A stretch of DNA of 29,479 bases from Schoenoplectus triqueter (GCA_964058805.1 CAXKVV010000606.1:1-29479); one strand, 5' to 3'. Shown: positions 1 to 9,896, counted from the first letter of the stretch. Numbers and translations: made by a program. Notes: generated by a model not told the origin, from the letters alone.

Positions 1-290
1 AAAAAATTACAACGGTTTTATGGAAAAATCGCTACAAAATCAATTTTGATAAAAAAATTAATTTACAGCAGTTTTTATGTAAAAACCACTGTAAAAGTTC
101 ATGTTTACTATGCTTTTGTAGTTAAAAACCGTTGTAAATAGTACTTTACAGCGGTTGTTCTATAAGAACCGCTGTAAATGATTTGCAATGATTTTTAACA
201 AAACCGTTGTTAAACTTTATAGTGCTCCAAATAACAGCGGTTGTACAACCGCTGCTAATTGGTGAAAATAACCGCTGTAAAATTCCTTTT
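1..290. repeat. Subterminal repeat array, probably the end of a CACTA-like DNA transposon
   Basis: A motif close to AACCGCTGTAAA recurs about ten times in both orientations, for example at 144-176, 233-258 and 270-282, some as close inverted pairs. Dense short motifs in both orientations are typical of the subterminal regions of plant CACTA (En/Spm) elements, where the transposase binds. I do not find an intact CACTA terminus; the motifs stop near 290, before a TGTGGCGCACTG stretch that may be a worn end. No coding sequence is visible. The superfamily is an inference. Confidence 0.5.
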
Positions 291-412
291 GTGGCGCACT
301 GAGCGTCGATAAAAATGGTCATCATTTGTCTTTAATTTTTCAATTTAATTTGAACATACATAAATTAATATTCATGATAAAAAAATGTCACAAAAATAAA
401 ACAAATTATGGC

Positions 413-432
<20 letters not shown>

Positions 433-452
<20 letters not shown>

Positions 453-875
453 TAGATTGAGTTGGATTGTGGTGTTATGCATTGTACGGATCGCTTTTAT
501 GTTATGGATTAATTTTTCATTATCAAAGTGTAAATGGTCGATCCAACCGTACAAAATGGATTTTCATATGAATATCTACACATGGACCAAATTTTATATT
601 TTTTAGAATTTTTTTAATATTTTTAAAGATCGTTAGAATTTTTTTTAATTGCTCATAATAACTAAATCAAGTAATTTTATAACTATTTTAAAAAATAATA
701 AACAATTCTAAAAAAACATAAAATTGAATTTACATCGAGATATTCTTAAGAAAATCATTTTGTATGATTGGATCGATCATTTGAACTTAAAAAATGAAGA
801 ACTGATGTATAGCACGGGGGTGATCCGTGCTATGCATAGCACCACAACCCCTCTCTCTCTCTATATATATATATA
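433..875. mobile_element. Foldback MITE-like element with microsatellite edges
   Basis: The left arm (about 433-620) and the reverse complement of the right arm (about 690-875) match over nearly their whole length. Both begin with a GA run, then a TTGTGGTG(C/T)TATGCAT segment, a (G)TACGGATC-like block and a shared GATCGATCCAA(C/T)C(A/G)TACAAAATG block. AT-rich sequence forms the turn. TA and GA microsatellites at 411-452 and 854-900 lie at the edges. There is no coding capacity. The superfamily cannot be assigned, because the target duplication is hidden in simple repeats. Confidence 0.72.
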
Positions 876-904
876 TAGAGAGAGAGAGAGTGAGAGAGAG
901 TAAA

Positions 905-1272
905 ACTAATGTGCTGCTGAAAGCACAAAACTCTTTCGTGATCCTAACTCAAAAAATACATTCAATGATCTTCAAATTTTGATTTATCACTCTCATTCAA
1001 ATTTTGTGGAATATAAAAATTTTGGGAGTTTTAAAATTTCTAAGTCACACTTTTTTACTTTTAAAAATTAGCTCTAAAAATAATAAAATATTTAATATTC
1101 AATATTATTTTAAAAAATTAAAAATAATGACTTAAAATACATAAAACATCCCAAATATTTGATATACTTTTAGAATTTTCATGAGAGTGATAAATTAAAA
1201 TTTAAATATTATTTGATATACTTTTAGAATAAGAATTATAGAGGGGCACCGTGCTCCTAAGAGCATATTAGT
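905..1272. mobile_element. Foldback MITE-like element
   Basis: The ends are inverted repeats: ACTAATGTGCTGCTGAAAGCAC at the left (given in part: ACTAATGTGCT) pairs with GAGCATATTAGT at the right, and the arms stay complementary into a block around TTTATCACTCTCAT on the left and ATGAGAGTGATAAA on the right. The interior is AT-rich and noncoding. Its general plan resembles that of the neighbour at 1290-1694, so the two may be related. Confidence 0.65.
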
Positions 1273-1289
1273 TTGATTATTTATATATT

Positions 1290-1694
1290 AAATCTAGCAT
1301 GTTCTTAACCTCACTGAGGATTTTTGTAAGATTAACTCAAAAAGTATATCAAATCATCTTCAAATTTTAATTTATCATGCTAATTAAATTCTTCATATGA
1401 AAATCTTATGGGATGAAAAAAATGAGGTGTTTTGAGTTTTCTAAGTCATCATTTTTAATTCTTAAAAATAATGCATCAACATTAAATATTTTATTATTAT
1501 TATTTTTAGAGCTGATTTTAAAAAAATAAAAATCAAGATTTAGAAAACTTAAAACACCTCAATTTTTTGCATCCTATAAGATTTTCAAATGAAGAATTTA
1601 ATGAGCATGATAAATTAAAATTTAGAGATGATTGGTATACTATTTGAGTTAAACGCACAGAAAACCTCCGTGAGTTTAAGAACGCACTAGATTT
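1290..1694. mobile_element. Foldback MITE-like element
   Basis: The terminal inverted repeat reads AAATCTAGCATGTTCTTAA at the left and, in reverse complement, AAATCTAGTGCGTTCTTAA at the right. Complementarity continues inward through about 130 bp, including CCTCACTGAGGATTTT against its inverted counterpart and TTCATATGAAAATCTTATGGG against CCTATAAGATTTTCAAATGAA (quoted in part). No open frame of interest. A short TA run flanks the right end. Confidence 0.7.
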
Positions 1695-1734
1695 GCTCTA
1701 TATATATATTGAATCTATGGTGCGTCGTGAAGTA

Positions 1735-2056
1735 CAAAAACTCTCATGTTTTACATTCGTATCTCAGATTTAAAAGTCCAAATGGATGATCTAAACCATT
1801 GAACATGATCTCCATATTGAAATATCATTCGAGATCAAATTTTTTATTTTTTGAGATGAGTACAAAGTTTATTGATATAACGATTTATGTACTATCCAAT
1901 ACTAGTGATTTTTCGCTCATTTAAGAAATAGCAAAAATTTTGAAAAAAATAAAATTTTTGATCTCCAATGATATTTCGATACGAAAATCATGTTCAACGG
2001 TTTATATCGGCCATTTGGACTTTCAAATCTAAGATACGAACACAAAGTACAGGAGG
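1735..2056. mobile_element. Foldback MITE-like element
   Basis: Two arms of about 110 bp (about 1750-1857 and 1938-2046) are inverted copies: the left arm runs through TTCGTATCTCAGATTTAAAAG and AAATATCATTCGAGATCAAA, and the right arm carries their reverse complements. Its right edge runs straight into the old retrotransposon fragment that follows, so the outer boundary is approximate. Confidence 0.68.
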
Positions 2057-2597
2057 TAGAGAAAGACGAATTTACAAATATATCAGTTCAATCTTGGTAG
2101 CTCTGAGAGACGATCTTACAAACAGATCAGATCAACATCTACGGAGAGATAGAAGATGAGTACAAACAGATCGACTCAATCTTGATTGATCTAGAAGATG
2201 AACTTACAAACAGATCATTTCAATCTTAAATAGTCAATGACCAATCACACAAAATACAACATGAAGCGCTAAGTCAGTTGATCTTGAGGTTGGTGAATCA
2301 GAATATTAGTAGATATGGCCCACATGCACATCTTACTGATCTTCTAGATCATGAATTCCAAGCACTGAGCGAATTCATAAACCTAGGAATAATTCTACAC
2401 ACAAAGTCAAACATGAAGCACTAAGCCAGTTCAACATTGAGGCAGGTATGTTAGTGAATGAACCTACAAACAGATCAGATCAATTTCACTGTTTAGAAGA
2501 TGAAATTACAAATAGATCAATTCAATCTTGTGGCTTGGGAGATGAACTTACCAACATGTCAGTTCGATCTCATGGACTAGAAGACAAACTTACAAAC
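2057..2597 (-). mobile_element. Old inverted LTR-end fragment with stem-loop units
   Basis: This stretch is a diverged copy of 6330-6950, hence of the reverse complement of 13060-13690 near the 3' end of the young LTR. It keeps the same order of stem-loop units: GATCT/AGATC with a 12-nt loop at 2112-2133, CAAC/GTTG with a 16-nt loop at 2257-2280, ATGAAT/ATTCAT with a 16-nt loop at 2351-2378, and GAACT/AGTTC with a 12-nt loop at 2544-2565. It ends abruptly at 2597 inside a TACAAAC loop motif, where copy A begins with TGTTTACCC. The GC-rich terminal part of the LTR is missing on its left. Confidence 0.75.
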
Positions 2598-2788
2598 TGT
2601 TTACCCTTGAAAAATCTCAAGGATAAAGCAGTTGAACAATTAAGGATAAATATCAATTATCAGTAATAAATCATAAGAAAGAGGAAAGAAATACAAGAGA
2701 GAGGGTCCACCAGTCAGAAGAAGTCGCTGCTGAGCTCCGGAAAAAGTTTATTTGTCCCACAAGGAAATTCTAGATAAAAGATCAAAGG

Positions 2789-2874
2789 TATAAAAGCCCT
2801 TTCACCTCCCGTTCATTCGAGGTGGATGACTCTCAGGAGATTCAGGAGAGAAATCTCCTGAGAGGTCATCCATC
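2789..2874 (+). promoter_or_regulatory. TATA box followed by a long hairpin (copy A)
   Basis: TATAAAAG at 2789-2796 is followed by a stem of 19 bp with one bulged G at 2864 (2824-2842 pairs with 2852-2871) and a 9-nt loop, CAGGAGAGA. The same place in the young LTR has TATAAATA and a hairpin of quite different stem sequence. Confidence 0.6.
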
Positions 2875-4097
2875 TGATTATTTTTCACTAACAGGTGGGT
2901 CCCACACCTCAGTGATAGACATCAAGAAAAGACAAGATCAAATCCCAAATCAAATCCTCAGAGCAAACCCTAAGAAAGATTGAAGCAATACAATCCATGT
3001 ACAATAAGAATTGTGCCAATGCCAAGCCAGTATTTTGACACAGCCAATCATGAGAAATTTCAATGTGACTTTGCTTTCAAGACTGATCAGGTGCCAATGT
3101 TGCAAACACTTGATCAAGCCGAGATTTGTGTTAAATATTGACAAGTAATCAACTATTGACCAAATCACTTTCATAAGTATGGATTGAAAGTCAATTTCAC
3201 AAGACTGATCATATGCCAATGTTTCAAACATCTGATCAAGGATATGTAATCAACTGTTGATCAAATCAAATCTTAATGAACATTAATACAATTGATGTTT
3301 AATTAGGGTGATTTCTGCAAGGAAAGTTTATTTGACAGAGACACGGAGCTATGATTGAAAAATTAGGATTTAATCCAAAGAAGGAAATAGGGTTTTCTGA
3401 GAAAAAGAATTATTAGAATAAGGAGGCAGGGGCAAAAGTGGAATTAAAAATTACAGGGATGATTACCATAAATTTAAGAATTTTTGATGAAAATTTTATA
3501 ATTTTTGGACAAGTGGAGCTATCAGAATAAAATCAAACAAGGAAAATAGATTAATCAAATGCTGAGATTCAATCAGAGACCTGTCTGGGTGCAACTTGGG
3601 GATAGATACTTATCTGGGTGCAACTTGGGGATAGAGACTTTATCTAGGTGCAAACTGGAGATCTCAAACATACACATACAAAATCAGAGAAGAGAGAGAG
3701 GGTGCCACGTGGTAGCACCTCAGCATGATAGTGCCACATGACAGCACCTCATTGGATCACCTCACCCATGTGGGTCCCACATACCTGACGTGTGGGTCCC
3801 GCTTATGCCACATGGCAGCACCACACTGAGCCATGTCAGCAGGCAGTTAATAGATCATTAGAATTAGAGGGAAGGGTTTAATTAAATGGACCTATCACAG
3901 TATGCCACCTCAGCCTAATTAATACTAAGCAGTAGACTAAGCAATTTATGACTGGACTTGTGAGCCCAAACTCCTAGATCTTACATGTGGGGCCCACATG
4001 TAAGCAATTCAACAGGCAATTCATTCATTCATTCATACACCAAGTCTACATAACATTAAATAGAGATTTAAATCAAAAGAGAAAAATGGGTATGTAC

Positions 4098-4236
4098 TTG
4101 GCTCACATAGCTTGTGCCTCTGACAGTGGGCCCCAGTGCGTTGTGGACTATGTGCGCCAAGCTTAGCCTCCCTAGAGCTCTCTCCTTCTCCCCTCCCTCT
4201 CTTTTTCCTTCTCCTTGATGAAGCTGAAGGCGCCAT
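4098..4236 (-). CDS. Antisense first coding exon in old LTR copy A (relic)
   Basis: On the minus strand an ATG at 4236-4234 opens a basic reading frame rich in Arg, Lys, Ser and Glu. After 46 codons and one base it meets a splice donor, CCAA|GTACAT (exon end 4098), so it ends in phase 1. The young LTR has an ATG exon at the matching place with the same phase and the same preceding Pro codon (CCA). I read it as the remnant of the first exon of the antisense PMD gene carried by this family. In this fragment it has no downstream PMD exons, so it is an orphan exon. Confidence 0.5.
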
Positions 4237-4968
4237 TAGAGGTGATCAAGCTATCTACAGCTCCAAACTTTGAGTTTTTCTAGTTGGAGCTAGCCTACAC
4301 ATAAGAGAAGATGTGTGAATGATCAAAATTGAAGAAGTATCAAGTGAATAGAGTGATTTAGAGAGATGAACACCTCGGGTGATCAATAAGGCACTCCAAT
4401 CCTTGCTTAAAACTTCAAAATTGATAATGTAAATCTCTTCTACTCACTTAGACAACATTGTAGATGAAGAAATAAGCAACAATTGTGAGTTGAATTGAAG
4501 CAATTGAGTTAAGGTATTGAAATCGGACAAATTAAGGGAAGTTGAAACCTTACATTTTGAACTCGAATTGGCAATGCATATAAGATTTACACACTCACAC
4601 GATGCTGCTAGAGTGATCAATAATGGTAATTGAGTAGAGGAGATATGATTTTGATCAAAGCTTGAACTCAGGTGAGTGAGTTAGAGCTTTGGAGAAGAGC
4701 AATAATGCTAGAGAGGAAATAGGCAGCCTTGGTGCGTTGAAGTGAGTATAAATAACATCTAGAAAGGCCTAGAAGGTTCTGTGAATGAAGAAAAGTGAGA
4801 AAGGGGATCAAACTCAGTCAACAGTCAAAGAACTCACCTTAGATTCGTTTAAATGGGGCCCACATCATAACAAAATGACTAACAGAAAGTAAAGACCATG
4901 TTCATAGGCCAGGGTAGCTCAGTTGTTGGTGTTTGTGTGGTGTATAGCCTTAGCTCCCTTTAATTGCC

Positions 4969-5181
4969 TATATAAACCCCTAATTGAAGAGAGAAAAAGG
5001 GAGAAGAAAATATACAAGGAAGGGAAGAGAGAAGATTAAAAATCATAAAATTCTTGCATCAACATTCAGAGAGAGACAATTGAGGAAGATATTGATTGTA
5101 AGAAGAAAAGAAAATCAAGAAACCGATTGATCTCAGTTTTATCTTGAGAACTCGGTTGATTCTCGAATTGATTATCTGAGG
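4969..5181 (+). promoter_or_regulatory. Sense LTR promoter and leader splice donor (copy A)
   Basis: TATATAAA at 4969-4976, in the context CCTATATAAACC shared with the young LTR (9888-9899), is followed 205 nt later by CTGAG|GTAAGC (exon end 5180). The young LTR has AGAG|GTAATT at the matching place. The spacing and the donor are kept in two diverged copies, which supports a real leader exon. Confidence 0.55.
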
Positions 5182-5574
5182 TAAGCCTTCAACTTGTAAT
5201 TGAGTGAATTCGGAGCTCTATTGTTTAATTTTCAATGTAATTAATGCAATTATGTTTGAATTTTGGAATAACAGTATAATCGCAATTGAATTTTTAATTT
5301 TTTTCTTTCAGTTTCGCAACTTTTTTCTCTTCTTCCTTTTAATACTTGATCTAAATTTCATTTCTTGATCGAATTTCAAATAAAAACTCATAATTGAGCT
5401 GAGGAAATTGATTGATCTCGGTTAAAACCTGAGAACTCGATACCAGTGGAAGTCTTTACTTTGATTCTTTATTTAAACATCAAATCTATCTCGGTTTGTG
5501 CTTGCATTACATATATCCAGAGTCATAACATCATCTAGAGTCGATAGATCTCAGCCAAGGCTTGAGAACTCGAC
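5121..5574 (+). repeat. Three-unit nested stem-loop repeat (copy A leader)
   Basis: Units at 5121-5157, 5411-5441 and 5540-5574 share an inner TCTC(A/G)G...TGAGAAC hairpin. Each is enclosed by a different outer stem: AACCGA/TCGGTT, ATTGA/TCGAT (one G-T pair) and GTCGA/TCGAC. Tandem GGTACC-containing inverted motifs follow at 5775-5791 and 5949-5964. Confidence 0.6.
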
Positions 5575-6053
5575 GAGATTAGAGATTCCAGTGTTGTTAT
5601 CGCGTCACATTGATAAGACCGAGTTTCAAATCGGGATTAGAAGGGAATTACATACATAATCAAGCATCTTTCATTTATAATTACTGTTATGAAATATGTT
5701 GAATGAGTAATTAGCATTTTAAACGAGTTAACATTTTAAACGAGTTAACAACATAAATTTAAAGTGAATTGCAATCGGTACTGAACGGTACCATCACATT
5801 TCAATTAGTACTTGATACAGTGAGGTTATAAGTCAATTTAAAGTGCATAAATCTTGTCAATATGCATTAGTACGCATATGCGACACGAATCGAGTAAGCA
5901 ATTATCAAAAAATTAATTAATTGCATTGAATTTGTAAGAATTAGGATTCGGTACCGAACGGTACTAATCTGCTTTATGTGGTACCAGCACACAGTACAAT
6001 TCACCATATTGATCGTTGATCAGATACCATAGAGCAATTCTCTGAGAAGAGAT

Positions 6054-7292
6054 TGTGCGACCCTTTTTCACGCGCCGCCGCACCGCCGCCGGGCGATGGG
6101 TTCTGCGGAAGAAGGACACGGAGATCCCTCCCGAGCGTGTATCTGCTGGGTGTCGGCCGATTCTGCCGTTTAGAGATATTTGGATGCACATTCAGGGGGT
6201 TTTTAGTGATTGTGAGTTCTTGTAGATTCCGATGGGCGCAAGCCCCCACCGTTAATTACCCTGGGCTACGAACCTCGAGGCACCTCTGGATCTTTGAAAG
6301 AGAGAAGCAAATAGTATAGTTAAAAGATGGTCAAGTGGTCGTCTAGGTTTATAAAAAGGGTCTACGAAAGATGAACCTACAAACAGATCGGTTCAATCTA
6401 TGGAAGACAAAACCTACAAACAGATCGGTTTTGTCCTATGGGGACGAACCTACAAACAGATCGGTTCAGTCCATGCCACCTCGAGATGTAACCTTACCAA
6501 CAGACCAGGTTAATCTCTTCATAGGGGGCTTGAGGTGAGTCTACATACAGACCGACTCGACCTCCGTTGATCTAGAAGATAAACCTACAAACAGACCGGT
6601 TCAATCTTAACTAGTCAACAACCAATCACACAAAATACAACTCGAAGCGCTGAGCCGGTTGATCTTGAGGTTGGTGAATCAGGAGAAGGGTGGATATGGC
6701 CCACGTGTTTCTTCTCACCGATCTTCTAGATCATGAATTCGTAGCACTAAGCCGATTCATAAACCTAGGAAACATAATTGCACACAATATTAAACCTGAA
6801 GCGCTGGGCCAGTTCAACATTGAGGCATGTGTTAGTGAAGGAACCTACCTACAGAACGGTTCACATTCACTGTTTTGTGGATGAATCTACCAACAGACCG
6901 ATTCAATCTCACAGTCTCGGGAAATGAGCCAGGAGACAAACTCATCGACGGACGAGTTCAGTCTTGCTAGCTCAAATGGTCATGAATTACTTGTTCATGA
7001 CACCGAGTCATTAAGATGTCACTTCGTCCGGACATCGTAATGTTCTTCTTTTTCAAAGTCGACATATCTCTCCATGCTGATGTCGTAGCTTTGATCATTC
7101 TTCAGCGAGCGTCGAGATGTTCTTGTCTCAACTAATCATTCTACGTGTTGCATTACTTGTGCAAAATTACTATGTTGCCCTACACTCCTTGTGTGAGCGT
7201 ATTTAATCATGAGTTACTTGCTCATGGCAGCGAGTCATTAAGATGTCACCTATCTAGGACATCGTAATGTTCTTCTTCTTCAGAGTCGACAT
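6054..7292 (-). mobile_element. Inverted LTR-end fragment (copy C) interrupted by the young element
   Basis: Reads as the reverse complement of roughly 12768-14008, the last 1.24 kb of the young 5' LTR. It begins exactly at an LTR terminus (TGTGCGACCC at 6054 against GGGTCGCACA ending at 14008). It includes the GC-rich terminal block (6054-6300), the 12-nt-loop array (6370-6904) and two copies of a 250-300 bp block (6970-7292). A few differences from 12768-14008 show it is a separate, slightly older insertion. It stops at 7292, where the young LTR starts, inside a CGACA...TGTCG hairpin loop. I infer that B inserted into C; the rest of C should lie beyond the window. Confidence 0.75.
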
Positions 7293-7480
7293 TGTTTACC
7301 CTTGAAAAGTTTCAAGGATGAATGGATGAATAAATGAAATAAATTGATGATAAAATCATAAGAAAGGGGAAGAAGAGAGAGAGCAGTGGAAAGGTGGCCC
7401 ACTGATCAGGAAAAGTCGCTGCATAACCCCGGAACAAATCCATTAGTCCCACAATGGAATGCTGAGCGCAAAGTGAAGAG

Positions 7481-7569
7481 TATAAATACCCCGCTATTCT
7501 CTATCCACTCAGCATGTGTGACACCCAAGAAGATCGAGGGAGAGAGGAGACCTCTTGGGTGTCACCATG
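7481..7569 (+). promoter_or_regulatory. TATA box followed by a 13-17 bp hairpin (LTR)
   Basis: TATAAATA at 7481-7488 is followed by GTGACACCCAAGA (7518-7530) pairing perfectly with TCTTGGGTGTCAC (7553-7565). A CATG/CATG pair extends the stem outward across one mismatch (7513-7569). The 22-nt loop is purine-rich (GAGGGAGAGAGGAG). A transcript starting about 30 nt after the TATA would carry this hairpin at its 5' end. Copy A has a hairpin at the same site with unrelated stem bases and an AGGAGAGA loop. Confidence 0.6.
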
Positions 7570-7856
7570 TGATTTTATCTTTTCTGACAAGTGGGACCCA
7601 CCTGGCAGTCCCTTGTAGATGAATCTAACAACATAGCCTATCTGATGAGTCACCCACGTGACCATTTTCACTGACAGGTGGACCCCACACCTCAGTGACC
7701 TATTGAAGAGGGTCAGAATTGAACCCTAGAAATCTGCCTTTGAAGCTAACCCTAGGAAGGAGCTGAAGCAGTATAATCCCTATACTACATGAAATGATGT
7801 CAATGCCAAGCTAGCATTTTGATGCAACTAATCATGAGAAATTCCAAATGTGATTT

Positions 7857-8085
7857 TGCTTTCAAGGCTGACCTGGTGCCAAAGCTGCGAGCAACCACCT
7901 AACCATGCTTTGATTTGTGTCAATTACTGATAAGTAGTCAGTTATTTGACCAAGTCACCCTCATGTTAAGGGATTGAAAGTCAATTTCACAAGACTGATC
8001 AGGTGCCAAAGCTGGGAGCAACCATCTGATCAAGTCTAGATTTGTATTAATTGCTGATAAGTAGTCAGCATTTGATCAAATCAAG
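7857..8085 (+). repeat. Tandem duplication of about 128 bp in the LTR
   Basis: Two imperfect copies, near 7857-7969 and 7985-8085, share GGTGCCAAAGCTG(C/G)GAGCAACCA and CTGATAAGTAGTCAG. Copy A has the same duplication near 3070-3260, so it predates the split of the copies. Confidence 0.75.
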
Positions 8086-8499
8086 CCCTAATAAATATCA
8101 ATATAAGTCTAATTGATATTTAGTTAGGGTGGTTTCTGCAAGAGGGAGATAATTGGCAGAGACATTGAGCTACAATTGAGATCAGGGATTAATTCATAAA
8201 GAATAATAGGGTTTTATGAATAAAAGAATTTTTAATCCAGAGAAGGAAGGGTAAAAATGGAATTAAAAATTACAGGGATGATCATCATGAATTTAGGGAT
8301 TTTTGGTGAAAATTTCATAATTTTTGGATAAGTGGAGCTATCAGAATAAATTCAGGGAAAATAAAGGCAGAATAAATAGAATAATCAAAGGCTGAGATTT
8401 GATCAGAGCAATCCTGGGTGCAAGTTGGGGATAACAGCAGCTCTGGGTACAAACTGGGTACAAGAAACACAGGAGGTATAAAATAATCGAAGAGAGAGG

Positions 8500-8866
8500 G
8501 TGTGCCACGTGGCAGCCTCTCATTGGGCCATGTCAGCAAGTGGGCCCCACCCAGGTATGAGTCACTGACAGGTGGGCCCCACCTTAGTGCCACGTGGCAG
8601 ACAGCCAGTGGGCCACCTCACTACCCTGGTGCCACATGGCACCACACCAGAGGTCCACTTAACCCAACCCTGTGCCACACGGCACAACCAGAGAAGGCCA
8701 CCTCACCTAACCTCAAGCCACATGGCACAGCCACATGAAGCCATCTCAACTCAGCTGTGCCACATGGCATTGTTCTAGCCGGCCACCTCAATTACAGTTG
8801 ATACACATGGCAACAGGCCATTGGGCCAAGGCTATATAGGTGGGCCCTATTATGTGCCATGTGTCA
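8500..8866 (+). repeat. Cluster of TGCCACRTGGCA palindromes in the LTR
   Basis: About eight degenerate units spaced about 40-50 bp apart carry TGCCACGTGGCA or variants, such as those at 8502, 8589, 8631, 8671, 8716, 8757 and 8852, often followed by CCACCTCA. The core is a 12-bp palindrome holding the G-box CACGTG, a binding site of plant bZIP and bHLH factors. Some units vary while staying self-complementary (GTGCCACACGGCAC). Copy A has a shorter cluster at 3700-3850. A regulatory role is an inference. Confidence 0.65.
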
Positions 8867-9142
8867 TTCACAGAGTAATACACAGTCAGCAAGGTTAAAT
8901 AGGGAGATTAGTATGAATATTGCCAGATCAGATGACACAACCAATAGAAACACGCCACATTAGCATGATTAATCTTAAATTGCTGACATGGCTACTCCTA
9001 AGCCCATTTACATCTGACAATGGGGCCCAATAGTCAGAGATTCAGACAGAGGCGCATAGTTAAGCCATGAACCAAGTCTATATAGCCTATTCATTCAGTT
9101 CAACGCAACTGAATTTGAAAAGAAAGTGAGAGAGAGATAAAC

Positions 9143-9308
9143 CTGGCGCATGAGCCCTATGCCGCTGCTCCGCTTCTCCTCTGCCCTTTGGATCACGTGT
9201 GCCGTGCGCATCCAAGCTGGCGAAAGGGCCTTCTCCCTCCTTCTTCCTCTCGCCATTGCCCGAGTCAAGCAAAGCTTGCGCCTTCCGCTTCCCTTGACGC
9301 CTCACCAT
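9143..9308 (-). CDS. Antisense first coding exon in the LTR (template for the PMD gene start)
   Basis: On the minus strand an ATG at 9308-9306 opens a frame of 55 codons plus one base, ending at the donor GCGCCAG|GTTTAT (exon end 9143). The peptide is hydrophilic and rich in Arg, Lys, Glu and Gly (it begins MVRRQGKRKAQ), with no domain I recognise. It ends in phase 1, as does the relic in copy A (4236-4098). In the 3' LTR the same exon (predicted at 30663-30498, outside the window) would lie upstream of the PMD exons, whose first acceptor at 28533/28532 also needs one base. Splicing would give that gene the ATG it otherwise lacks. In the 5' LTR the exon points out of the element into flanking DNA. 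Confidence 0.55.
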
Positions 9309-9636
9309 GATTGAAGATGATCTGACGGATAGTGATGATTAGGCGACCGAATTATAGGTGCTATTGAATCAACAGATGAAAAGGGATGAACAAAGGATGA
9401 AATCGGTTTATTACCGAGAATTGAGTTGATAAGAAGAAATGAATTGATACTCTGGAGATCAAATTGCACGGTAAAGTCGATCCTTTAGGGCAAGGCGACG
9501 CCAATGGAGGTGTATTGATGAGGCAATTTGAAGTATGGGATGCCAATTGATCAAGAGAAGGAAACGGGGCAGAAGAGAGCTCAGTGAAATTGGAGTTGAT
9601 GAATGAGTGAAGCAGCAGTCAGAGTGATCATGGGGT

Positions 9637-9896
9637 GTTTAAATAGCAAGTAATAGCCTCGGGCCCGCTTGTCAGTCGAGTTATGTGAGTAATTGAGAGT
9701 GTGGAGTCAAACCAAATCGCGGCACAGTCAAAGGGAATAACAGAAACGGTTATACAGCTGCAGCAACAAACACAAACCCATCTGGGCCGTTGATTGAGTT
9801 AGAATGGAGGGTGAGGATGAATCCAAGGTGGCAATCCGAGTGGAAGGCAACCAACCAATCACAATTGTGATTAATCGGCCTAATTAGCCTATATAA
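9637..9896. promoter_or_regulatory. Divergent LTR promoter region
   Basis: A sense TATA box, TATATAAA (9889-9896), and an antisense TATTTAAA (9644-9637, minus strand) face away from each other about 245 bp apart. A perfect 16-bp palindrome, AATCACAATTGTGATT, at 9857-9872, overlapping CCAAT, lies 17 bp upstream of the sense TATA. Copy A keeps the sense TATA in the same context (4969) and has an antisense-readable TATTTATA near 4754-4747. The sense start would be near 9920; the antisense start would lie about 300 nt upstream of the ATG at 9308. Confidence 0.5.

Larger units (their letters stand above)
2598..6053 (+). mobile_element. Old forward LTR fragment of the same family (copy A)
   Basis: It starts with TGTTTACCCTTGAAAA, as the young LTR does at 7293, and follows it colinearly to about 11 kb: the block at 2940-3300 matches 7730-8130, 3410-3530 matches 8230-8345, 3690-3850 matches the palindrome cluster at 8500-8866, and 4960-5190 matches 9880-10060. 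Divergence is high, with many indels, so the copy is old. No gag, pol or LTR 3' end follows; at 6054 it is interrupted by the inverted fragment C. It is useful as an outgroup: it keeps the TATA boxes, the antisense exon, the leader donor and several stem-loops. Confidence 0.8.

Noticed and set aside
6690..6884. 64-residue frame also seen inverted at 13369-13175, at first like a conserved small protein
   Set aside because: It is part of the LTR stem-loop array and its start is not supported. Its conservation is explained by the two LTR copies and by hairpin structure.
7386..7622. 78-residue frame repeated identically at 28741-28977
   Set aside because: Identity comes from the two LTRs. The frame starts at GTG and spans the TATA box and hairpin.
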